A DNA stretch of 8,283 nucleotides, taken from positions 1-8,283 of the forward strand of contig JBCDLG010000123.1 in NCBI GenBank assembly GCA_038745625.1. Direction: 5' to 3'. The position numbers and the translations under genes were made by a program. This document shows positions 1 to 5,435 of this stretch, piece by piece. Each line of letters begins with the position of its first letter. Position 1 is the stretch's first letter. This DNA is from Parvularcula sp038745625 (lineage in GTDB: Bacteria > Pseudomonadota > Alphaproteobacteria > Caulobacterales > Parvularculaceae). The notes below the pieces were generated by a model. The model did no database searches, was not told the origin of the DNA, and saw only the letters and a program-made list of their open reading frames with translations.

Positions 1-1
1 A

Positions 2-64
2 CACACTCTCTCAGGCGAACGTCGCTGGCGCCCGCCGCGGCTGCGCCTTATTGAAAAACGATGA
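2..64 (+). other. Left edge; possible tail of a truncated gene
   Basis: An open frame enters from the left edge on the plus strand and ends at a TGA at 62-64. It would give about 20 residues ending in RLRLIEKR, an arginine-rich tail that could be the C-terminus of a gene lying to the left. The other two plus frames are also open for a while, so the frame choice is not secure and no product can be named. From 65 to 87 nothing further is visible before the terminator. Confidence 0.2.
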
Positions 65-87
65 AAACGTAAACGCCCTAGCCCAAC

Positions 88-117
88 AAAAAGGGCGACC
101 CGAGGGCCGCCCTTTTG
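88..117 (-). terminator. Rho-independent terminator of groESL
   Basis: A 9-bp perfect stem is formed by AAAAGGGCG (89-97) and CGCCCTTTT (108-116) around a 10-nt loop. Read on the minus strand, the direction of groEL, the stem is followed by a run of five T and then GTT, the classic intrinsic terminator form. On the plus strand it ends in four T, so it may also stop any gene entering from the left edge. It lies about 137 bp beyond the groEL stop, leaving an unusually long structured 3' untranslated region. Confidence 0.8.
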
Positions 118-124
118 AAGCTCA

Positions 125-170
125 ATGACTTCAGAAGATCCATGATGGGACCATCTACCATCATGCCGCC
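125..170. repeat. Distal copy of a groEL 3'-end direct repeat
   Basis: These 46 bp match 222-267 at 40 of 46 positions by hand alignment, with no gaps. The match covers the last four groEL codons (Gly-Gly-Met-Met), the stop region and the start of the 3' untranslated region. In this copy the base triplet matching the groEL stop reads GTA, so the frame would stay open. The 9-bp hairpin seen in the other copy is kept here with one mismatch and one G-U pair. It looks like a diverged duplicate of the gene end. Confidence 0.75.
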
Positions 171-172
171 GC

Positions 173-198
173 GTGATATCGGCCTAGGCCGATATCAC
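173..198. repeat. 26-bp perfect palindrome
   Basis: The half-site GTGATATCGGCCT (173-185) is followed without any spacer by its exact reverse complement (186-198). The next bases outward (C172, C199) no longer pair, so the dyad is exactly 26 bp. It sits between the two copies of the groEL-end repeat, inside the transcribed 3' region upstream of the terminator. It could be a protein-binding dyad, a REP-like repeated palindrome or a relic of a small element. With no central loop, it would form an RNA hairpin only by leaving a few central bases unpaired. Confidence 0.8.
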
Positions 199-211
199 CA
201 CCTTTGATGAT

Positions 212-268
212 GGGCGGCTTTATGACTTCAGAAGATCCCTTGTGGGACCTTCTTACATCATGCCGCCC
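212..268 (-). other. Nested stem-loop at the groEL stop codon
   Basis: In the groEL transcript, positions 244-252 pair with 231-239 (nine pairs, one of them G-U) around a 4-nt loop. This hairpin starts immediately after the TAA stop (253-255). An outer 7-bp stem can form between 262-268 (GCCGCCC) and 212-218 (GGGCGGC), enclosing the hairpin and the stop codon. No T run follows, so it is not an intrinsic terminator. An mRNA 3'-stabilising or decay-blocking role is inference. Confidence 0.5.
222..267. repeat. Proximal copy of the groEL 3'-end repeat
   Basis: This copy contains the real groEL end: the last four codons, the TAA stop at 253-255 and 31 bp beyond it. It pairs with the diverged copy at 125-170, 97 bp away, in the same orientation. 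The first 17 bp and last 11 bp are identical; the six differences lie in the hairpin loop and around the stop codon. Confidence 0.75.
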
Positions 269-1893
269 ATGCCGCCCATGTCAGGCATGGCTGGGGCTGC
301 GCCGCCGTCTTTCTTCGGTGCGTCAGCGATCATGGCTTCCGTCGTGATGAGGAGGCCAGAGACCGATGCTGCATCTTGAAGAGCGGTGCGGACCACTTTG
401 GCTGGGTCAACGATACCCATCGCGGTGAGGTCACCGAACTCGCCGGTTTGCGCGTTGTAGCCGAACTTGGTGTCGGCTTGCTCGAGGAGCTTACCGACAA
501 CGATCGAGCCCTCTTCGCCAGCGTTCTCAACGATCTGACGGATTGGCGCCTGAAGCGCACGGCGGACGATCGCGACACCTGCGGTCTGATCGTCATTCTC
601 ACCAGTCAGACCTTCGAGGCCTTTCGAGGCGTAAAGAAGAGCCGAACCGCCGCCTGGGACGATGCCTTCTTCGACAGCTGCGCGGGTTGCGTTGAGAGCA
701 TCATCGACGCGGTCTTTGCGCTCTTTCACTTCGACTTCCGTCGCGCCGCCGACTTTGATCACAGCAACACCACCAGCGAGTTTCGCCAGGCGCTCTTGCA
801 GCTTCTCACGGTCGTAGTCCGACGAGGTTTCTTCGATCTGTGCACGGATCTGAGCGGTCCGGCCTTCGATGTCGCCTTTGTCGCCAGCACCGTCGACGAT
901 CACTGTGTCGTCCTTGTTGATGACAACGCGCTTGGCGGTGCCAAGCATGTCGAGGCCAACGTTTTCAAGCTTGATGCCGAGATCTTCAGAAACCGTTTGG
1001 CCGCCGGTGAGGATCGCGATGTCTTCCAGCATGGCTTTGCGGCGATCGCCGAAACCAGGAGCTTTGACAGCCGCAACTTTCAAACCGCCACGCAATTTGT
1101 TGACGACGAGAGTCGCGAGAGCTTCGCCTTCAACATCTTCAGCGATGATGAGAAGCGGACGGCTCGACTGAACGACGCTCTCCAGAAGAGGTAGCATCGA
1201 CTGCAGGTTCGAGAGTTTTTTCTCGTGCAGGAGGATGAAGGGATCCTCGAGCTCCACCGACATTTTCTCCGCGTTCGTCACGAAGTATGGCGAGAGGTAG
1301 CCGCGGTCGAACTGCATGCCTTCGACGACGTCGAGTTCGGTTTCAGCCGTTTTCGACTCTTCCACCGTGATGACGCCTTCGTTGCCGACTTTGTCCATCG
1401 CGTGGGCGATCATTTCGCCGATCGAAGCTTCACCGTTGGCCGAGATGGTACCGACCTGGGTGATGCCTTGTGAACCTTCGACAGGGGTCGAGTTCGACTT
1501 GATGGTTTCAAGAACCTGGGTCGTTGCGAGGTCGATGCCGCGCTTGAGGTCCATCGGGTTCATGCCCGCAGCAACCGACTTCGCGCCTTCTTTGACGATG
1601 GCTTGAGCGAGAACCGTTGCGGTCGTCGTGCCGTCACCAGCGATGTCGTTGGTTTTCGAGGCGACCTCTTTGATAAGCTGGGCGCCCATGTTCTCGAACT
1701 TGTCTTCGAGCTCGATCTCTTTGGCGACGGTGACGCCGTCTTTGGTCGTGCGTGGTGCGCCGAAGGACTTGTCGATGACGACGTTGCGACCTTTCGGGCC
1801 CAGGGTCACTTTAACAGCGTTGGCGAGGGTATCGACGCCTTTGAGCATCCGCTCGCGGGCATCGGCTTCGAAGCGAACTTCTTTAGCAGCCAT
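253..1893 (-). CDS. groEL: 60-kDa chaperonin GroEL
   Basis: ATP-driven cytosolic chaperonin that forms a double heptameric ring and, capped by GroES, folds newly made or heat-damaged proteins. The 546-residue product is full length (the E. coli protein has 548). Visible signatures are the N-terminal VTLGPKGRNVVIDKSFG stretch (residues 28-44), the nucleotide-binding GDGTTT at 86-91 with Asp87, Asp52 in the KDG motif, the DALNATRAAVEEGIVPGGG segment of the equatorial domain, and the flexible GGM-type tail ending MGGMGGMM. The ATG is preceded by AGGAG at a 7-nt spacing. It lies 46 bp behind groES in one operon, probably controlled by HrcA through the CIRCE site before groES. Nothing in the protein looks abnormal; the unusual part is the repeated DNA just behind its stop codon. 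Confidence 0.99.
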   Translation of the reverse strand: MAAKEVRFEADARERMLKGVDTLANAVKVTLGPKGRNVVIDKSFGAPRTTKDGVTVAKEIELEDKFENMGAQLIKEVASKTNDIAGDGTTTATVLAQAIVKEGAKSVAAGMNPMDLKRGIDLATTQVLETIKSNSTPVEGSQGITQVGTISANGEASIGEMIAHAMDKVGNEGVITVEESKTAETELDVVEGMQFDRGYLSPYFVTNAEKMSVELEDPFILLHEKKLSNLQSMLPLLESVVQSSRPLLIIAEDVEGEALATLVVNKLRGGLKVAAVKAPGFGDRRKAMLEDIAILTGGQTVSEDLGIKLENVGLDMLGTAKRVVINKDDTVIVDGAGDKGDIEGRTAQIRAQIEETSSDYDREKLQERLAKLAGGVAVIKVGGATEVEVKERKDRVDDALNATRAAVEEGIVPGGGSALLYASKGLEGLTGENDDQTAGVAIVRRALQAPIRQIVENAGEEGSIVVGKLLEQADTKFGYNAQTGEFGDLTAMGIVDPAKVVRTALQDAASVSGLLITTEAMIADAPKKDGGAAPAMPDMGGMGGMM

Positions 1894-1939
1894 GATAATC
1901 TCCTAGAATAAGTTGGTAAACTGATGAAAGGCGCGATGC

Positions 1940-2227
1940 TTAGGCGAGGATGCCCAGGATGTCGCTTTCCTTCATGATCAGAAGGTCTTCGCCATCAAGC
2001 TTGACCTCGGTGCCCGACCATTTGCCGAACAGGATCTTGTCGCCAGCGCTGACGTCGAGCGGGGTGACATCGCCGTTTTCCGACTTGGTGCCAGAACCGA
2101 CAGCAACGACTTCGCCTTGCTGCGGCTTCTCTTTGGCGGAATCAGGGATGATGATGCCGCCAGCAGTTTTTTCGTCTTCTTCGACGCGGCGAACGAGGAC
2201 CCGGTCGTGAAGTGGTCTGAAAGCCAT
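1940..2227 (-). CDS. groES: 10-kDa co-chaperonin GroES
   Basis: Heptameric lid of the GroEL chamber; it binds the GroEL apical domains in the ATP state and encloses the substrate. The 95-residue product starts MAFRPLHDRVLVRR and has the mobile loop (about residues 16-34) with the hydrophobic III at 25-27 that docks on GroEL, then the QQGEVVAVG strand, and ends DILGILA, all typical of the family. A start 17 codons further upstream is possible in frame, but the ATG at 2227 is preceded by GGAG at a good spacing, matches the family N-terminus, and the extra residues would be encoded up to the CIRCE element. It is the first gene of the groES-groEL operon. Confidence 0.98.
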   Translation of the reverse strand: MAFRPLHDRVLVRRVEEDEKTAGGIIIPDSAKEKPQQGEVVAVGSGTKSENGDVTPLDVSAGDKILFGKWSGTEVKLDGEDLLIMKESDILGILA

Positions 2228-2271
2228 GGTGCTCTCCAGATAGAGGTTGGTGATAAGAAGCAGGACCGCCT

Positions 2272-2298
2272 TTAGCACTCGTGCATGGCGGCTGCTAA
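2272..2298 (-). promoter_or_regulatory. CIRCE element (HrcA operator)
   Basis: On the plus strand the site reads TTAGCACTC, nine bases, then GGCTGCTAA. The known consensus is TTAGCACTC-N9-GAGTGCTAA. The arm nearer groES is perfect (9/9) and the distal arm matches 7/9. It lies 44 bp before the groES ATG and just downstream of the candidate -10 box, the usual place for HrcA repression of groESL. HrcA itself is not in this window. Confidence 0.9.
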
Positions 2299-2303
2299 CG
2301 GGC

Positions 2304-2331
2304 TATCTAAGGGATGATCGCCAGGCGTCAA
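2304..2331 (-). promoter_or_regulatory. Candidate groESL promoter
   Basis: On the minus strand a TTGACG box (2326-2331) is followed after 16 bp by TAGATA (2304-2309). The -35 box matches the sigma-70 consensus at 5 of 6 positions; the -10 box is weak (3 of 6). The predicted start would fall inside the CIRCE element, which fits repression by HrcA. A sigma-32 type promoter overlapping here cannot be excluded: CCCTTAGATAG partly resembles a heat-shock -10 region. Confidence 0.5.
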
Positions 2332-2410
2332 TAAGTTCGTTGCAATCGAAATCACCTCGCCCAGAGCGCTAGCGGTTGCGGCCTGTTCAGCTTCAGAACA
2401 CAATCACGCC

Positions 2411-3070
2411 ATGGCTTTTTTGACGCGCCTTGTTCCCGCCCTTGCCGCTTTGATTCTGGCGGCCTGCGCCACCACCGATCGCAGCGGCGAGGATGACGCA
2501 GCGTCCTCCGCTGCAACGCCGCCGAGCGGTCTGGCGCCTGGCTTTGTGCCAGAGCCCGAGCTGATGGTTTGCCCCCGGCTCACCATCAGCAATGCGCCGC
2601 GGACCGACGCCGACGGCCGCGTCACCGGTTACGCCCCCTTCGCCCTGGTCGATGGCCAGCGGATCCTGATCAACCCAGCACCGAAATCCTGCCTCTCCTC
2701 CAATTTCGGCATGCGGCGCGGCAAGCTGCATAAGGGCATCGACCTGCAAAGCAGCCCTGCTGGTCCCGTGGTGGCGGCGGGCTCTGGCACTGTGGTCGAG
2801 GCTGGATATCGCGATGACTATGGGACTTATGTGTTGATCCAGCACTCAGAGACCGTCTTCACCCGCTACGCCCACCTGCAAAGCCGCACAAATGAAGCAC
2901 AAGAAGGCGCAACGGTGCAGACAGGGACGGTGCTCGGCATCATGGGCAACACGGCCAGCTATTCGATCCCGATCCACCTTCACTACGAAGTGCTGACCGG
3001 CGACTATGACACGCCCAAAGGCGCCTTCGGCCTTACCCCTCAAGACATCCTCACCTTGGCTGAACGCTAG
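2411..3070 (+). CDS. M23-family (LytM-type) peptidase lipoprotein
   Basis: Probable peptidoglycan endopeptidase tethered to the cell envelope. The N-terminus is a lipoprotein signal peptide (MAFLTRLVPALAALILAAC) with lipobox LAAC and lipidated Cys19. A low-complexity linker rich in Ala, Pro and Ser follows, then a domain of about 125 residues with the full M23 set: HKGID (His107, Asp111), YAHLQ (His155) and HLH (His189, His191). In this family the first His, the Asp and the last His bind zinc and the other two act in catalysis, so the enzyme should be active rather than a degenerate activator. At 219 residues it is a short, single-domain form with no LysM repeat visible. It is divergent from groES over a 183-bp gap. 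Only a weak ribosome site is visible before the ATG. The exact substrate bond is unknown. Confidence 0.9.
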   Translation: MAFLTRLVPALAALILAACATTDRSGEDDAASSAATPPSGLAPGFVPEPELMVCPRLTISNAPRTDADGRVTGYAPFALVDGQRILINPAPKSCLSSNFGMRRGKLHKGIDLQSSPAGPVVAAGSGTVVEAGYRDDYGTYVLIQHSETVFTRYAHLQSRTNEAQEGATVQTGTVLGIMGNTASYSIPIHLHYEVLTGDYDTPKGAFGLTPQDILTLAER

Positions 3071-3150
3071 GCGCTGAAAGCCGCATCGATCATCTTGGCG
3101 CTGCCGATCGGGAGATACCCGCGATTAACGTCCATTCGGCAACGTCGTCA

Positions 3151-3164
3151 GTGATCGCGATCAC
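3151..3164. promoter_or_regulatory. 14-bp palindrome, CRP/FNR-type half-sites
   Basis: GTGATCGCGATCAC is a perfect dyad. It contains GTGA-N6-TCAC, the core of the CRP consensus, and TGAT-N4-ATCA, the core of the FNR consensus. It lies 16 bp before the preferred ATG of the sulfotransferase, so a bound protein would probably repress or block, unless the promoter is further downstream than it appears. No clear -35/-10 pair is visible nearby. A chance palindrome is possible. Confidence 0.4.
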
Positions 3165-3180
3165 GCAAGAAAGGCCGGTT

Positions 3181-4092
3181 ATGCGGCTTCCGGACAAAAT
3201 GCTGTTCATCGTTGGGGCGCCCAAATGCGGCACCACAAGCATCGGCGCGTTGATGGACGAGCACCCGAATGTTTGCCTTGGGAAGCATAAGGAACCGGGT
3301 TTCTTCCGCACCGACGTTTCGCGTTGGCAGGATGATAAAAGGAGCATTCCGGTCGACGATGACGCACGCCCCTGGCGGTTTCACGAGAGCAGCTACGAAG
3401 CCAATTTCTCCCATGTGGAGAATGGTCAGTGGGGGGTGGACGGATCAACCGACTATCTCTGTGATCCCGAAGCCCCGCAGCGCATCGCGGAGGCACGCGC
3501 CGGACAGACAACGAAGATCCTGATCATTCTGCGGGACCCACTAGAGCGCGCCTTCTCTCAATACCGACATCTGTTGCACAGCGGATTGGAGACGGAAACG
3601 TTTCTGGACAGCATTCGCCATGAGGACGAACGCATCGGCCAGCACCTCCAGCCGCTTTTCGGTCATGCCCGGCGATCGAGATACTATGAAGGGATTTCCC
3701 GCTACCGCACACTGTTTCGGGACGATGTACTGCTCGTGGACTTTCGCGATCTCTCGGACACCCAGGCGGTGCTCGACCGCCTATGCGCCTTTCTCAGCGA
3801 AGAGCCGTTCAAGCCGCGCTCGCTTGAGTCGAAAAACGTGTCCTCCGAGAAGGGAGTCCCTGGAATGAGACGCCGCTGGCGCAGGCTACACAACCGGCTC
3901 GCCGCTCGACCACCGCTTAAACCTGTCGCGCAGATGATCGAGAGCCATTTCCGTCGGAAATATGCCAACCACATGCGCCTTGATGACAAGGCATCTCGGT
4001 ACTTTATGGCGAAAGTGCGTGACGACGTGGAGCTGTGCATCAGTGATCCCGGCATCCCTACCGATAACTGGGCCTGCACACGCTATCTCTAG
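3181..4092 (+). CDS. PAPS-dependent sulfotransferase
   Basis: Transfers a sulfuryl group from PAPS to an acceptor, probably a glycan or other cell-surface molecule; the acceptor cannot be read from sequence. The 303-residue protein has the 5'-phosphosulfate loop FIVGAPKCGTTS (residues 9-20, with Lys15), KEPGFF (38-42), the DGSTDYL motif (87-93) that resembles heparan-sulfate-type enzymes, and the 3'-phosphate site LIILRDPLERAFSQYRH (114-130, Arg118 and Ser126). A GTG start 30 bp upstream is possible, but it lies in a palindrome and has no ribosome site. The ATG chosen here follows AAGAAAGG. No signal peptide or membrane segment is evident, so it is probably cytosolic. Three sampled lines of this gene have 53-58% GC, below the 63-68% of its neighbours, which may suggest acquisition by transfer. 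Confidence 0.88.
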   Translation: MRLPDKMLFIVGAPKCGTTSIGALMDEHPNVCLGKHKEPGFFRTDVSRWQDDKRSIPVDDDARPWRFHESSYEANFSHVENGQWGVDGSTDYLCDPEAPQRIAEARAGQTTKILIILRDPLERAFSQYRHLLHSGLETETFLDSIRHEDERIGQHLQPLFGHARRSRYYEGISRYRTLFRDDVLLVDFRDLSDTQAVLDRLCAFLSEEPFKPRSLESKNVSSEKGVPGMRRRWRRLHNRLAARPPLKPVAQMIESHFRRKYANHMRLDDKASRYFMAKVRDDVELCISDPGIPTDNWACTRYL

Positions 4093-4182
4093 CGCTCGTT
4101 TGTATACTGACACAATGCTGTCTATGGATGACCTGAGGCAAGGTGGCCCCTCACCGGCGCCTTGAACAGAGTGGCAGGCCAG

Positions 4183-4635
4183 ATGTCCGACGAACAGATC
4201 ATGCGCCAGGCGATCACCCTCGCCGAAGAGGCGGTGGCGAAAGGCGAAGTCCCCGTCGGTGCGGTGGTCCTGGACTCCGAAGGCAATGTGATTGCCGAGG
4301 GCGCAAACCAGCCGCTCGCGAGCAATGATCCAACCGCGCATGCTGAAGTCGTTGCCATGCGCCGCGCGGCACAGGCGTTGGGCAACTACCGCCTCACCGG
4401 CTGCACCCTCGTGGTCACCTTGGAGCCCTGCGCGATGTGCGCCGGCGCGATCAGCCACGCACGGATCGCTCGGCTGGTTTACGGCGCAAGCGATGCCAAA
4501 GGCGGCGCCATCGAGCACGGCCCGAAGCTCTTTGAGCAGCCCACCATCCACCATCGGCCCGAGGTGACCGGCGGTGTCTTGGCCGATGAATCCGCTGCGC
4601 TGTTACGTGGCTTCTTCGCCGCTCGTCGCCGCTGA
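4183..4635 (+). CDS. tadA: tRNA-specific adenosine deaminase TadA
   Basis: Converts adenosine to inosine at the wobble position of tRNA-Arg(ACG), which lets one tRNA read several CGN codons. The 150-residue protein has the cytidine/deoxycytidylate deaminase fold motifs: HAE at 53-55 (zinc His53 and catalytic Glu55) and PCAMC at 82-86 (zinc Cys83 and Cys86), plus the YGASDAKGGA segment (100-109) and an FFAARRR tail typical of TadA. The ATG at 4183 is preferred; an upstream TTG at 4162 or the internal ATG at 4201 are alternatives, and no strong ribosome site decides between them. A TATACT box at 4103-4108, preceded directly by TG, could be the -10 of its promoter, though no good -35 is seen. 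The last 33 bp overlap the opposing membrane-protein gene. Confidence 0.95.
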   Translation: MSDEQIMRQAITLAEEAVAKGEVPVGAVVLDSEGNVIAEGANQPLASNDPTAHAEVVAMRRAAQALGNYRLTGCTLVVTLEPCAMCAGAISHARIARLVYGASDAKGGAIEHGPKLFEQPTIHHRPEVTGGVLADESAALLRGFFAARRR

Positions 4636-5274
4636 TCGCGTCACCAGAAAGGCGACGGGAACACCAAGCGCGGTTGCCACTGTGCCGACGAGGCCACCTG
4701 GCATCACGAGTGCCGTTCCCGTCGCGGCAGCCGCAATGTTGACGGCCAACGCAGCGACACCCGCCAACCCCGCGATCAACGCGAAGAGCTTCGAGAGCGG
4801 GTTGCCATCTTTGAAGAGGTCAACCGCCAGGCCTGCGACACCGGCGCCGGTCAGCGCCTTGCCCGCAAAGAAGAAAAAGAAGGAGCTGTTGACCACGGTG
4901 AAGGCGAGCTGGGCGTGATCCTCGCCCGCGGTGCCGAAGCCCTTGAAGAGGCTGATGCCCATGGCCGTTGAGACGAAGCCGCCCAGACTGCCAAGCGCGA
5001 TCGCATTCCACGCTGCCCGGCCCTTCGTCTGGCTGGCGGCCAAACCAAGCGCGGCAATCGCGCAGAGAACAAAACCCACGCTCTCGACCGTCCAAACGGT
5101 TACAATGTCGGACCAGCGCTCGGTCAGATAGGCCGCAAAGCCTTCATAGCCGGGCCCATAGCCCGCGCGCTGCGGCCCGCCGAGTGTCATCATGTAAGTG
5201 ATCGTCGTCGCGACCGGGATGGCAAGGCCAAGGCTGGCGATAAGCCCCGCGCGCTTTCTGTATGACGTGTCCAT
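4603..5274 (-). CDS. Six-helix membrane protein of unknown function
   Basis: I do not recognise the family. The 223-residue protein has six likely transmembrane helices at roughly residues 8-30, 57-80, 88-110, 124-152, 159-185 and 187-212. Between helices 1 and 2 is a Gly/Pro/Tyr-rich loop (GGPQRAGYGPGYEGF), and helix 4 contains five successive Phe (132-136). No catalytic motif, signal peptide cleavage site or transporter signature is obvious. The ATG is preceded by GGAGG at a rather long spacing of 12 nt, with AAAGGG closer in. The coding frame is supported by its regular hydrophobic pattern and length. It is convergent with tadA, overlapping it by 33 bp, and divergent from the acyl-CoA dehydrogenase gene. 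A role in the inner membrane is all that can be inferred. Confidence 0.75.
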   Translation of the reverse strand: MDTSYRKRAGLIASLGLAIPVATTITYMMTLGGPQRAGYGPGYEGFAAYLTERWSDIVTVWTVESVGFVLCAIAALGLAASQTKGRAAWNAIALGSLGGFVSTAMGISLFKGFGTAGEDHAQLAFTVVNSSFFFFFAGKALTGAGVAGLAVDLFKDGNPLSKLFALIAGLAGVAALAVNIAAAATGTALVMPGGLVGTVATALGVPVAFLVTRSAATSGEEAT

Positions 5275-5313
5275 GGCCCTTTGCTCCCTCCGTGGTGTCT
5301 ATCGGCGATGTCC

Positions 5314-5343
5314 TTGATAGCCCTCTTCGCGGAACCGCGCCAA
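5314..5343 (-). promoter_or_regulatory. Candidate promoter of the membrane-protein gene
   Basis: On the minus strand TTGGCG (5338-5343) and TATCAA (5314-5319) are 18 bp apart; each matches the sigma-70 consensus at 4 of 6 positions. A 12-bp inverted repeat, CGCGG-AA-CCGCG (5328-5339), lies across the spacer and -35 box and could be an operator. The boxes lie 40-69 bp before the ATG at 5274. This is a by-eye match only. Confidence 0.3.
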
Positions 5344-5361
5344 AAGTCACAACAATGAGGC

Positions 5362-5401
5362 TTTGACCAAATGGCATCCAGCATGCTCAATTTGGATCAA
5401 A
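5362..5401 (+). promoter_or_regulatory. Promoter with overlapping inverted repeat before the acyl-CoA dehydrogenase
   Basis: The arm TTTGACCAAAT (5362-5372) is repeated in inverted form as ATTTGGATCAAA (5390-5401), identical except for one extra A. An 8-bp palindrome AGCATGCT (5380-5387) lies near the centre. The left arm contains a -35-like TTGACC (5363-5368), 17 bp before a weak CTCAAT (5386-5391). A dyad over the promoter, 34 bp before the start codon, suggests a repressor site, for example a TetR- or GntR-type fatty-acid regulator; the regulator is not identified. Confidence 0.45.
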
Positions 5402-5435
5402 ACGTCTCTCCGCATTCGAAAAAGAGGAAACCGCC

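Noticed and set aside
125..170. Coding extension or second groEL fragment in the outer repeat copy
   Set aside because: Only about four groEL codons match and the frame has no start of its own; it is better described as a repeated 3' end than a pseudogene.
376..1194. 272-residue open frame on the plus strand, antisense to groEL, plus several shorter ones at 1225-1911
   Set aside because: They lie wholly inside groEL, whose protein is unmistakable. Codon bias in GC-rich genes keeps antisense frames open; the translations have no family pattern.
2228..2278. Upstream start adding 17 residues to GroES
   Set aside because: The extension does not belong to the GroES family and would start beside the CIRCE element; the ATG at 2227 has a proper GGAG site.
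3151..3180. GTG start giving ten extra residues on the sulfotransferase
   Set aside because: It has no ribosome site, the bases form a palindrome, and the ATG at 3181 follows AAGAAAGG and fits the usual distance to the PAPS loop.
4115..4165. 16-codon open frame just upstream of tadA as a leader peptide
   Set aside because: It has no good ribosome site, no run of regulatory codons and no clear attenuator hairpin; it is probably chance.
3886..4554. 222-residue minus-strand open frame across the sulfotransferase and tadA
   Set aside because: It crosses two well-supported genes and their intergenic gap, and has no domain signature.
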